Source: Lysinibacillus odysseyi 34hs-1 = NBRC 100172 (GTDB taxonomy: Bacteria; Bacillota; Bacilli; Bacillales_A; Planococcaceae). Taken from it: a stretch of 64,000 nucleotides of DNA. Location: assembly GCF_001591965.1 (NCBI RefSeq), contig NZ_BCVX01000003.1, positions 1 through 64,000 on the forward strand, written 5' to 3'. Below, piece by piece: positions 56,639 to 64,000 of this stretch; position 1 is the stretch's first letter; each line of letters starts with the position of its first letter. Position numbers and translations under genes: made by a program. The notes under the pieces are model-generated. The model was not told the DNA's origin, ran no database searches, and worked only from the letters and a program-made list of their open reading frames with translations.

Positions 56639-56913
56639 CGCTTCTCCTCCAACACAATCTGATATAGCTTTTCAACAATTTCTTTGAGCTCCTTCAGGTC
56701 TTTAATAGCCAGCTTGCCATATATCTGCTCGTTCATTTCTCGCTCTAGCTGCAGCGCTTTCCTGAAATACGCTTCTCCCTTATCCGCAATAGCTAAAACG
56801 GTTTCCCGATGATTCTTATATTGATCTACTCAATATAAGCTTTTTCAATTTTAGTAACCTCACTTACTAATTCAACTACCTTCACTATACCTTGCCTGGA
56901 TAATTCCTTCCAT
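56635..56913 (-). pseudogene. MarR-family regulator remnant
   Basis: On the minus strand the wing and C-terminal helices are readable (HRETVLAIADKGEAYFRKAL, then ELKEIVEKLYQIVLEEKR), ending in TGA that overlaps the next gene's ATG. Before it, in another frame, comes KELSRQGIVKVVELV and VTKIEKAYIE followed by TAG. The N-terminus is missing. A frameshift and a stop break the recognition helix region, so it is dead. Confidence 0.7.
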
Positions 56914-56924
56914 AATAAAAAAAT

Positions 56925-56949
56925 GCGGCTGGGACAAAATCCTAGCTGC
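56925..56949 (-). terminator. Hairpin upstream of the MarR remnant
   Basis: GCGGCT (56925-56930) with AGCTGC (56944-56949), extended by GGGA/TCC, then ATTTTTTTATT on the minus strand. It looks like a terminator that now lies where the MarR promoter would be. Confidence 0.5.
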
Positions 56950-57166
56950 ATCATAGCGGGCAAGTATAATTTTTCACTTCATGGTAGCCTTTTGTTTTCT
57001 ATGGAACCGCTATTCTCCGTTCCGGTCAATGCTTTTTTGGTCATACCTACAGCTAATTTTTTTGCGGAGGCACGAAAAACTGAATATTTCTCTTGTGCTG
57101 TTCCCACTGAAGACCCCGCAAATGTAAGAAAGTACGCGCTACAAGGGGTCTTGATATAAAAAATAC

Positions 57167-57223
57167 GAAGGGTGAGTTGCCTCTGACAACTCACCCTTCG
57201 ATAAGAGGCATGACTTAGTTATG
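57167..57223. repeat. Dispersed hairpin repeat, copy B (after dfrA)
   Basis: GAAGGGTGAGTTG / CAACTCACCCTTC stem (57167-57179, 57187-57199), then GATAAGAGG and GTTATG. It is the same as 25806-25862, with base-pair-preserving changes (C-G to T-A, and A-T to G-C). It lies 20 bases after the dfrA stop. Confidence 0.7.
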
Positions 57224-57242
57224 TCCTAACCCCATAATTTAA

Positions 57243-57713
57243 TCATTTTTCATAAATGCAGTAACGGAATGTATAGCCTTCTGGAGCTGATAGCGGTTCC
57301 TGACAGCTAACTTGGCGCCATTCTCCGTAGTCAGGAAAATAGGTATCCCCTTGGAATTCGTGGTCGATTTCCGTAATATATAACCGATCAGCTATCGCCA
57401 TGCTCTCTTTAAAAATCTGCTCTCCGCCGATTATCATTACTTCCTCGACATCTCCGACACTTTTAATTGCCTCTTCCAGGCTTGTCACAGTCTCGATATC
57501 ATTGGCTCTATATCCTGTATTACGTGTGACAACAATATTTCGTCGTCCCGGCAATGGACGGCCAATCGATTCGAACGTTTTACGTCCCATAATAATTGGC
57601 TTGTGCATTGTCACTTCCTTAAAGTACTGCAAATCTCCAGGTAAGTGCCACGGCAGCTTGTTATTTAAGCCGATTACCCGATTTTTATCATGTGCTACAA
57701 TTAATGAAATCAT
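57243..57713 (-). CDS. dfrA: Dihydrofolate reductase
   Basis: 156 residues from ATG 57713, seven bases after GAGGAGG. Active-site region LPWHLPGDLQYFK (Asp), GRKTFESIGRPLPGR and VMIIGGEQIF. It reduces dihydrofolate with NADPH and renews the folate used by ThyA. In B. subtilis it is next to thyB, whereas here about 4 kb separates it from thyA. Confidence 0.95.
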   Translation of the reverse strand: MISLIVAHDKNRVIGLNNKLPWHLPGDLQYFKEVTMHKPIIMGRKTFESIGRPLPGRRNIVVTRNTGYRANDIETVTSLEEAIKSVGDVEEVMIIGGEQIFKESMAIADRLYITEIDHEFQGDTYFPDYGEWRQVSCQEPLSAPEGYTFRYCIYEK

Positions 57714-58151
57714 CAGCAAGCCTCCTCTATACCGTACAGTCGGTATGTCTTTATTCATCCTTTAGGAATTAGTTTGTTATAGTTTTCCAACCATCTACAA
57801 ACCGGAAACAGTTTTTAAAGCGAAGAGCATCATTCTATTGTATAGACAAATCCCTCTTTGTCTAAACCTTTTCCCATTCGCCATCCTGTCCAATCACTTT
57901 TTATTTAGTATTATTTTACCGTTACACCTTTATCGATTTTCAATATTCCCATTCCGTTAAAACGTCCTAAAATGATTTTTGAATACCCCCATTTTATCAT
58001 GTTCAGCCAGCTATAGAGGAAAAAAAGAAAAGAATCATCATTGGATATACAAATCTGACTTTAATCGAGCAAGATGATAGGTGTTGAACATTTTTGATAA
58101 GCTTCCTCTGATAAGCTATTTGTTTACAATAAGGAGCAATCGATATTTTTT
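57714..58151. other. Intergenic stretch, no gene seen
   Basis: About 440 bases. It presumably holds the dfrA promoter. No frame or repeat recognised. Confidence 0.4.
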
Positions 58152-58622
58152 CTATTTCCCATGCTTTCTAAGCGCTGCACGTATTTCGTCGAAGTGTCGA
58201 CAATCATGGTCCAGCAAACCTGCAAAATAATCCATCAGTGTAATTTCTTTCGATTTGAGACTAAGTTGAGAGTTCCAATTTTCATCCGGAATTTTTTTGA
58301 TCGCCGATACTAATTTTGTACGGGTAGCTACAAAGGAAATGATTAGCTCTTCCTTTGTTTTTATTTTACTTTCCTCACTAGCTAATCTATTTGTCACGTC
58401 CACATTAGGACTTGCCGGTAGAATACACTTTTCAAAGAAAAAGGGTAAACGTTTTTCCAATACAAATAGGTCCCAGAAAATGAGATGCCCAATTACCTCG
58501 GCAATGGTCCACTTTCCTGGGGCAACAGGCATTCTCCACTGTTCATCGGATACCTCTTTCAGTTCTTTCACCCAATTGATTGTTTGCTCGTACAATTCTA
58601 CAATATGTCGCTTTTGCTCCAT
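58152..58622 (-). CDS. DinB-family protein
   Basis: 156 residues. Family His pattern: IGHLIFW near residue 46, and HDCRHFDEI near residue 140, with KWTIAEV. A putative metal-dependent enzyme of the DinB/YfiT fold, a different subgroup from the protein at the left edge. Alone, minus strand. Confidence 0.8.
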   Translation of the reverse strand: MEQKRHIVELYEQTINWVKELKEVSDEQWRMPVAPGKWTIAEVIGHLIFWDLFVLEKRLPFFFEKCILPASPNVDVTNRLASEESKIKTKEELIISFVATRTKLVSAIKKIPDENWNSQLSLKSKEITLMDYFAGLLDHDCRHFDEIRAALRKHGK

Positions 58623-58824
58623 TTCTTCACCTCTTCTCTATTAAGGAGAATTGATAGATGTTTTTATAAAATAGTAAATTAATCTATAAAAACAATATTT
58701 CAAAAATTCACGGAATCCGCTAGGTATTTCTGACTCTTTTTTCGAATGATTTAGATTCAATAGGTTTACCTTCCGTCTAAAAGGCAATTATGACACTAAA
58801 TAAAAGACAAAGGAGGATTCGATA

Positions 58825-59226
58825 ATGCAACATGTGAAAGCTATAGCAATCAAATTTGTCATGATTTTGGCTGTCCTAACGTTTATCCATACGATTATTT
58901 TTGATGGCTCATTTACTAGTACACTTATTATTAGTATAGTACTAACTCTAGCAGCCTATTTACTAGGAGACTTGGTTATTTTCCGCAAGGCCGGGAATGA
59001 TGCCAATCGAAACAATGACCAATATAAACGAAATATTATTGGAACAGGCAGCGACCTCGTCGTAGCATTTCTCATTATCTGGTTATTAGGTGATTTACTT
59101 TTTAAAGACGACATAAATATTGTCGGCGCAGCTGTAATTTCCACACTAATCATCGGCTTTGGAGAATGGGTTTTCCATATTTATTTAGATAAAAACGTAT
59201 TTCCTGAAAAAAGCGAGCATTATTAA
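58825..59226 (+). CDS. YndM-family (DUF2512) membrane protein
   Basis: 133 residues with four hydrophobic helices (MILAVLTFIHTIIF, IISIVLTLAAYLLGDLVIF, VVAFLIIWLLGDLLF, VISTLIIGFGEWVFHIY). Fits the DUF2512/YndM family of unknown role, which is common in Bacillales. AAGGAGG precedes the ATG. Confidence 0.8.
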   Translation: MQHVKAIAIKFVMILAVLTFIHTIIFDGSFTSTLIISIVLTLAAYLLGDLVIFRKAGNDANRNNDQYKRNIIGTGSDLVVAFLIIWLLGDLLFKDDINIVGAAVISTLIIGFGEWVFHIYLDKNVFPEKSEHY

Positions 59227-59249
59227 TCTTACTTATCATGCTCTCTTAT

Positions 59250-59291
59250 AGAAACACTTCCACCTGGGGGCCATATCCTGGGTGGGTTTCT
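59250..59291 (+). terminator. Terminator of the DUF2512 gene
   Basis: AGAAAC with GTTTCT as outer stem and CCACC with GGTGG inside, then TATTA. The stem contains mismatches. Confidence 0.6.
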
Positions 59292-59323
59292 ATTAAGAAG
59301 AAAATAAAAAAGAGGTGTATACA

Positions 59324-60076
59324 ATGGACCAAAGAACAACACCGTATAATAACCATAAAGAAAACAGCTGGTTAATGACTCAGGACTGGGAAAATGTTTT
59401 GTTTTTACATTGGCCTGTTTCTGCGGAAGAGCTTAGAATGCATATCCCTGACGAGCTAGAGCTTGATTTATACAATGACACGGCTTGGATTAGTCTTGTT
59501 CTGTTTACGGTAGGGGAGTCGAGACCCCGCCTAATGCCGCCTTTTCCTCCTGCGTGTAATTTCCCTGAACTAAATGTACGGACTTATGTAAAACACGGGA
59601 AGAAACCAGGCATTTATTTCTTTAGCCTTGATGCAGACAGTGACTTTGTCGTCTCACTTACTACAATCGGCGATTTTCTTCCTTATCGAAAAGCCGCTGT
59701 AGACTACATTGAAAAGGATGGGCGATTTGCCTTTTCCAGCCATAGACTTGAAGAAGATGAAGCGCCAGAATCTTTCACTGTCGGTTTTAAGCCAAACCTC
59801 GATAAAATGATAAGAAAACAAGAGATCGATAGATTCCTGACCGATAGATTTACATTTTGGCGAAAACCTAAAAATTCCTTATATCGAATGGATATTACAC
59901 ACCCGGAATGGGATTTATACGCTGTCGAATTTCATATCGAGCATAATACAATGGCACCTTTTATCCAGTTTCCGAAAGATGACAATTATCCGCTTGCACA
60001 CTATTCAACTTTTATGAAAACAAAATACTTTCCTCCCGTCCCTGTAGTATTAGGCGGCGAAAAGCTAGCTGATTAG
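59324..60076 (+). CDS. YqjF-like (DUF2071) protein
   Basis: 250 residues from ATG 59324 with GAGGTG in front. Conserved DUF2071 landmarks: NVLFLHWPVSAEELRMHIP, ELNVRTYVKHG and GIYFFSLDADS. A beta-rich fold, role not known. The gene lies between small accessory genes and has its own terminator. Confidence 0.8.
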   Translation: MDQRTTPYNNHKENSWLMTQDWENVLFLHWPVSAEELRMHIPDELELDLYNDTAWISLVLFTVGESRPRLMPPFPPACNFPELNVRTYVKHGKKPGIYFFSLDADSDFVVSLTTIGDFLPYRKAAVDYIEKDGRFAFSSHRLEEDEAPESFTVGFKPNLDKMIRKQEIDRFLTDRFTFWRKPKNSLYRMDITHPEWDLYAVEFHIEHNTMAPFIQFPKDDNYPLAHYSTFMKTKYFPPVPVVLGGEKLAD

Positions 60077-60083
60077 ATATTCT

Positions 60084-60118
60084 AAGGAAAACGCACTGCT
60101 CCTTCATGCGCTTTCCTT
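60084..60118 (+). terminator. Terminator of the yqjF-like gene
   Basis: AAGGAAAACGCA with TGCGCTTTCCTT, one mismatch, then TTTT. Close to the stop of the yqjF-like gene. Confidence 0.8.
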
Positions 60119-60121
60119 TTT

Positions 60122-60454
60122 TCACTTATCAGATATCACGTTACTTTTACGGGTTTTTCTACTATTTATAATCCAAACAACCCATAAAAGGAGAATGGTA
60201 TAGATTGTAAAAACCACCTCAAAAAGTACAGCTTCTTTTGTGAAACTGATCGGCGGGTAGCCGCTGTGATCATTTATATGGTGTTCTTCTGACTTATAGC
60301 CTTCCCAAAGGACAGCGGCTGCGCCTAAATAGAACATACTTATTAACAGAACCTTTCCAATGGCTGTAGATCGTTTCCTCGCACTCAGCACCATAAAGAA
60401 AACTAATAACCCACTATAAATGCCTAGTGGTATAATAACTTCTGAAATACTCAC
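60122..60454 (-). CDS. Small membrane protein, unknown
   Basis: 110 residues from GTG 60454, with GGAGGGGG in front; the longer frame to 60574 covers that site and is unlikely. Three hydrophobic helices (IIPLGIYSGLLVFFMVL, VLLISMFYLGAAAVLW, FEVVFTIYTILLLWVVWII) and a basic C-terminus. No family recognised. Confidence 0.55.
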   Translation of the reverse strand: MSISEVIIPLGIYSGLLVFFMVLSARKRSTAIGKVLLISMFYLGAAAVLWEGYKSEEHHINDHSGYPPISFTKEAVLFEVVFTIYTILLLWVVWIINSRKTRKSNVISDK

Positions 60455-60581
60455 AGCTTCCCCCTCCTGACAGCAATATCCCCATCTTATCCTAGTCCTA
60501 AAATTAATCGTTGCAGTAAAAACTTCTTCTACACTCTCTACCTTCCAATTATATAGATGCATCTTTCCTTCCAAGGTTTCC

Positions 60582-61109
60582 CTAACTTAACCAATACTTT
60601 CTCCTATTATTGCCATACCATTGCATCGCCCTCTTTTCCATTTCAGCGACAAATACCTTCTTAGCAGCACTGTATTCTGCCGTTGTATCAAATTGCTTTG
60701 CTAGATTTTTTTTGAAGCTGCTGTAGCTCTCTGCTTCTTCTTGATGAGCAATCAGATAGTCCCGGAGAATAAGGTGCCGGTCAATATGAGGGTTCCCCGC
60801 CTGATAACAATGCAGATGATGTGTACGCTCATTCCCTCCCTTACGGAATAAACGTCTGCCATCAATTCCCCATTCGCCCGCTGCTTCATATCCTAGTAAA
60901 CTTAACTGCTTATTGCTGGCATCAACTTTCTCAATGTCGGCTACTATACAGATAATATCGATAACAGGCTTTGCTATCATTCCGGGTATCGCAGTACTGC
61001 CAAAGTGCTCGAATTTGATAACCTCCTCTTCAAAAAGTGTTTTTAGAAGGTGAATTTCCTGCTCATACGCATTCTTCCATAGTGTCTGGTATTCTGACAG
61101 CCTTAGTTT
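60582..61109 (-). CDS. GrpB-family (UPF0157) nucleotidyltransferase-like protein
   Basis: 175 residues from ATG 61109, five bases after GGAGGG. GrpB landmarks: EHFGSTAIPGMIAKPVIDI (nucleotidyltransferase GS motif and Asp), and HHLHCYQAGNPHIDRHLILRDYL. Its role is unknown; some relatives are fused to dephospho-CoA kinase. Confidence 0.85.
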   Translation of the reverse strand, partial: KLRLSEYQTLWKNAYEQEIHLLKTLFEEEVIKFEHFGSTAIPGMIAKPVIDIICIVADIEKVDASNKQLSLLGYEAAGEWGIDGRRLFRKGGNERTHHLHCYQAGNPHIDRHLILRDYLIAHQEEAESYSSFKKNLAKQFDTTAEYSAAKKVFVAEMEKRAMQWYGNNRRKYWLS

Positions 61110-61136
61110 CATAACTTCCCTCCATTTTGAAAACAT

Positions 61137-61554
61137 CGTGCTCTAGCTTTTATGCATAAAAAACCCGCACTTTCACTAAATGAATACCTCCTATTTCGAA
61201 CGAATTTTATATTTACTTAATTTTACATAAGCGAGTATCTTTGTTACAACACTTAAATCTTCAGGCGAGAATATAACTTATTTAAAATGTGAAGCCGATA
61301 AAAAGAAAAACTTTAATTATCTAAAGTATCCTATTGAATCCAGGCACTTTGACAAATACTCCTATAGTGGGAAAAGGCTCCACCCCAATCTCCGGGTTAA
61401 AGAAAAAACAGAGTAACCTTCTCCTATCCCGAGTCGCTGGAAACGGAAAAAGAAGCGGAGGTAAAGGATGTTTTGATAAAAAAATCCGTTCCTTTTTCTG
61501 GATAAGCGATTGCAGCTAATGGCGATGTTGGTGAATGAAAAAGCGCCACAATAG
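61137..61554. other. Intergenic stretch, no gene seen
   Basis: About 420 bases between the GrpB gene and the thyA terminator. Short frames here lack ribosome sites. Confidence 0.4.
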
Positions 61555-61593
61555 AAAAATGGCTCTCCGGTCTGCAGCCGGGAAGCCATTTTT
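61555..61593 (-). terminator. Terminator of thyA
   Basis: AAAAATGGCT (61555-61564) with AGCCATTTTT (61584-61593), CCGG/CCGG inside, and TTTTTC on the minus strand. Confidence 0.85.
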
Positions 61594-61609
61594 TAACATC
61601 TATTTTTGT

Positions 61610-62590
61610 TTAAACCGCGATTGGCGCTTTAATGGTTGGATGCGGTTTATATCCTTCAATCGTCAAGTCTTCCAGTTCCATCTCAAATATTGACTGTTTG
61701 GCCGGATTAATACGCAGCATCGGCAGCTCTCTCGGCTCACGCGACAGTTGCTCTTTTACTTGTTCAATATGATTTAAGTAAATATGGGCATCTCCTATAC
61801 TGTGGATAAAATCCCCTGCCTCGAGCCCGCACTCATGAGCGATCAGATGTGTAAGTAAAGCATATGAGGCGATATTAAATGGACATCCAAGCAGTGTATC
61901 CAAACTGCGCTGCATTAACTGACAGCTCAGCCTGCCTTCTGCCACATAAAATTGGAACATGACATGGCAAGGTGGTAAAGCGGCTTTACTTCCCTTACCC
62001 CCTGCATTAATTACATCTTCCGGGTTCCACGCATTTACGATGATGCGACGCGAATCAGGATTATTTTTGATTTGATCAATCACGTCCTGCAATTGATCAA
62101 TTGTTTGTCCATCGGAAGTTGTCCAGTTACGCCATTGTTTCCCGTACACGTTACCAAGATCTCCGTACTTCGCTGCAAAATCATCATCATGCAGCACCCG
62201 CTCGCAGAAGCTATCCAATTCAGCCTGGTACAGCTTGTTGAATTCCTCATCAACAAGACAGCGGCGGCCGAAATTAGTCATATCCGGACCTTGGTATTCA
62301 TCCGATTCCACCCATTTCTTAAATGCCCACTCGTCCCATATATGATTATTATTCTCCAATAAATATCGTATATTTGTATCTCCCTTAATAAACCAAAGCA
62401 GTTCGCTTGCCACTAATTTAAACGGTACACGCTTTGTAGTAAGCAGCGGAAACCCCTTTGATAAATCAAATCTCATTTGATATCCGAAAATACTAAGCGT
62501 ACCTGTTCCAGTGCGGTCTTCTTTTTTAATGCCATTTGTCAAGATTTCATCTAGAAGATCTAAATAAGCTCGTTCTGGATGTTTGTCCAT
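61610..62590 (-). CDS. thyA: Thymidylate synthase (folate type)
   Basis: 326 residues from ATG 62590. It has the longer insert near residues 85-140 of the Lactobacillus-like type. Active-site Cys in [11 protein letters not shown], and [32 protein letters not shown] and GDAHIYLNH. It makes dTMP from dUMP with methylene-tetrahydrofolate; the dihydrofolate formed is reduced by DfrA. Confidence 0.96.
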   Translation of the reverse strand: MDKHPERAYLDLLDEILTNGIKKEDRTGTGTLSIFGYQMRFDLSKGFPLLTTKRVPFKLVASELLWFIKGDTNIRYLLENNNHIWDEWAFKKWVESDEYQGPDMTNFGRRCLVDEEFNKLYQAELDSFCERVLHDDDFAAKYGDLGNVYGKQWRNWTTSDGQTIDQLQDVIDQIKNNPDSRRIIVNAWNPEDVINAGGKGSKAALPPCHVMFQFYVAEGRLSCQLMQRSLDTLLGCPFNIASYALLTHLIAHECGLEAGDFIHSIGDAHIYLNHIEQVKEQLSREPRELPMLRINPAKQSIFEMELEDLTIEGYKPHPTIKAPIAV

Positions 62591-62719
62591 TTCGCTAACC
62601 ACCTCACTATTTTATATCGGTCTCATTATATAACAATGGGGTTGTGAAAGAAATGCTTCTTCCGGTTCTTTCTCAAGACACCAGTTGCCTGTACAATACC
62701 ATTTTTGCACAAGGAAAAA

Positions 62720-62739
62720 AGTCTGCCTTACGACAGACT
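62720..62739 (-). terminator. Terminator overlapping the GGDEF gene end
   Basis: AGTCTG (62720-62725) with CAGACT (62734-62739), TTTTTTCC on the minus strand. It includes the stop codon region of the diguanylate cyclase gene. Confidence 0.65.
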
Positions 62740-63924
62740 CTCATTGGATATTATTTTATGACCGAATGCATTCCGGCCATTATTTTTTACATTATATAGA
62801 GCCTCATCAGCTTGGTCGATACAAACAACAATATCTTCCTTTTGATATATCGACTGTGTATAGGCCCCTATACTAACTGTAATGATGCTATCAACCGGTG
62901 AGGACTTATGTTCAATCTGAAGACCGTGTACCTTTTTGATAATTTCCTCGCAAATTCTATTGACCCTGTTATCTCCCTCTAAAATCAAGATTGCAAACTC
63001 TTCGCCGCCCCACCGAGCAATAAACACATTATATTTTTCAGCTACGTCACACAGGACGCGGCCTATTTTTCGCAGCGCTTCATCGCCCATCGTATGTCCA
63101 TATGTATCATTATAAAGTTTAAAATAGTCAATATCGAGGAGAACGGAAGAGAGACAATACGGCTCCTCACATATCTTATTTTCTAGGTATTCTATATAGT
63201 TTGTAACAGCTCGGCGATTATACACATTTGTCAATGGATCTAGTGAAGCCTGGATCTCCAGCATACGATTTGCTTCCCGCAGCTGCTTTGACAGTTTACG
63301 TGTTATTTCTACTTCATTTTTCAGCTCTGCCTGCATAATGACCGAGCGCTTGAAGGAATGGTAGAATGAGCGTGACAAAAAATAGCCTGCAGGAAACAGG
63401 ATGAGTAAATACAGCAATTGACTTTGATAAAGATCTGAGTTCCCATTCATGTTATAAAGGCCGTACAAAAGACCAGTCAAAGCTATACCAAGCGGAATGA
63501 GGAACTGTTTCTTATTCAGAACAAAAAATGAGCAGCTGACAAGCATGATCAATGTATAGATCATGAGATGATTATATGTCGATTGATCTGAAAGTGAAAT
63601 CAATACGCCAAAGCTATTTAACGCAAAGATGTACATACCGATCAGCCTATCTAGCTGAAGCAAGTTTTCCCTTTCAACAGCTATGCGTTTTATTTGGGTA
63701 AAATAATAGCAGAGGAAATTAAATACAAGCATGAGCAAATAAGACCATACAATAATAGGTAGCTCATTCCCCGCCCCTTTTCCATTTGCCATCCAAAAGA
63801 AGCATTCCAGTACTAACAAAAAGGCTACAATGCCAGAAGTAACTTTGCTTACTAGAGTTATCTTTTTCAAGTTATGTTCAACAGCAGCTTTTTTAATATA
63901 ATACGCCTCATTCCTATATACCAT
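62728..63924 (-). CDS. Membrane diguanylate cyclase (GGDEF)
   Basis: 398 residues. Six hydrophobic helices (about 24-200) form an MHYT/7TM-like sensor region, then a short coiled coil, then a GGDEF domain: DPLTNVYNRRA, DIDYFKLYNDTYGH (metal Asp), and the active GGEEF. The allosteric RxxD is not seen. It should make c-di-GMP, opposing the EAL phosphodiesterase at 14956-15954. Alone. Confidence 0.9.
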   Translation of the reverse strand: MVYRNEAYYIKKAAVEHNLKKITLVSKVTSGIVAFLLVLECFFWMANGKGAGNELPIIVWSYLLMLVFNFLCYYFTQIKRIAVERENLLQLDRLIGMYIFALNSFGVLISLSDQSTYNHLMIYTLIMLVSCSFFVLNKKQFLIPLGIALTGLLYGLYNMNGNSDLYQSQLLYLLILFPAGYFLSRSFYHSFKRSVIMQAELKNEVEITRKLSKQLREANRMLEIQASLDPLTNVYNRRAVTNYIEYLENKICEEPYCLSSVLLDIDYFKLYNDTYGHTMGDEALRKIGRVLCDVAEKYNVFIARWGGEEFAILILEGDNRVNRICEEIIKKVHGLQIEHKSSPVDSIITVSIGAYTQSIYQKEDIVVCIDQADEALYNVKNNGRNAFGHKIISNESLS

Positions 63925-64000
63925 CCGAACATTTCACCACCTAAAATTCCCTGTTATGTATATCAAAAGAACCCTAACTCAGACTAGATACTATATACCA

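Noticed and set aside
61334-61589. Frames on both strands before thyA
   Set aside because: They overlap the thyA terminator or have no site; composition looks non-coding.

Overview
The window looks like chromosome of a low-GC, endospore-forming Firmicute, most probably Planococcaceae-like (Solibacillus/Lysinibacillus type). The basis is AGGAGG-type ribosome binding sites, frequent TTG/GTG starts, sigma-A promoters, one good match each to sigma-B and sigma-G/F promoters, and Bacillus-type gene sets (ypmRS-msrAB, xpaC-telA, hemAT, yozE, yqjF, odhAB, dfrA and thyA). The genus is inferred, not shown.

Layout. 1-0.55 kb: a DinB-fold protein. 0.8-3.9 kb: a decayed prophage fragment, all on the minus strand (DnaD-like replication protein, IDEAL-domain protein, RusA resolvase, small proteins, cell-wall amidase); several of its genes are broken. 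4.1-10.4 kb: an ABC-F ATPase, then an independently promoted tRNA-like RNA whose anticodon arm is replaced by about 144 nt, a phospholipase-A2-like miniprotein, a polysaccharide deacetylase, a manganese catalase behind a forespore-type promoter, and two Nudix proteins. 10.7-12.2 kb: a fused nuclease-helicase. 12.6-16 kb: a sensory cluster in which a globin-coupled chemoreceptor (HemAT) is divergent from a MerR/B12-binding regulator and a c-di-GMP phosphodiesterase; a dyad overlaps the hemAT -35. 16.5-22.4 kb: a sigma-B-type lipoprotein gene, a cold-shock gene with a long structured leader, an acylphosphatase-like gene, xpaC-telA and small genes.

22.5-25.25 kb: an amino-acid ABC transporter under a lysine riboswitch, so probably a lysine importer. 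25.9-30.1 kb: odhAB of the TCA cycle. 30.3-43.2 kb: a two-component system, dapF, an acetyltransferase, a stand-alone murG, a CobW GTPase, an S41 protease, a broken Nudix gene, deoD, yozE and a PadR-VanZ operon. 43.4-48.5 kb: a DUF2339 membrane protein, then the ypmR-ypmS-msrA-msrB operon. 48.9-56.9 kb: DegV, MscS, a heme monooxygenase-like protein, PrsA, a second two-component system, and a membrane protein whose MarR partner has decayed. 57.2-64 kb: dfrA, a block of small accessory genes, thyA and a membrane diguanylate cyclase.

The most unusual objects are the tRNA-like RNA (5835-6031), the B12-MerR/EAL/HemAT cluster, the nuclease-helicase fusion, and a dispersed hairpin repeat with compensatory changes that sits just after both odhB and dfrA. 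No rRNA, standard tRNA, CRISPR array or complete insertion sequence was found.
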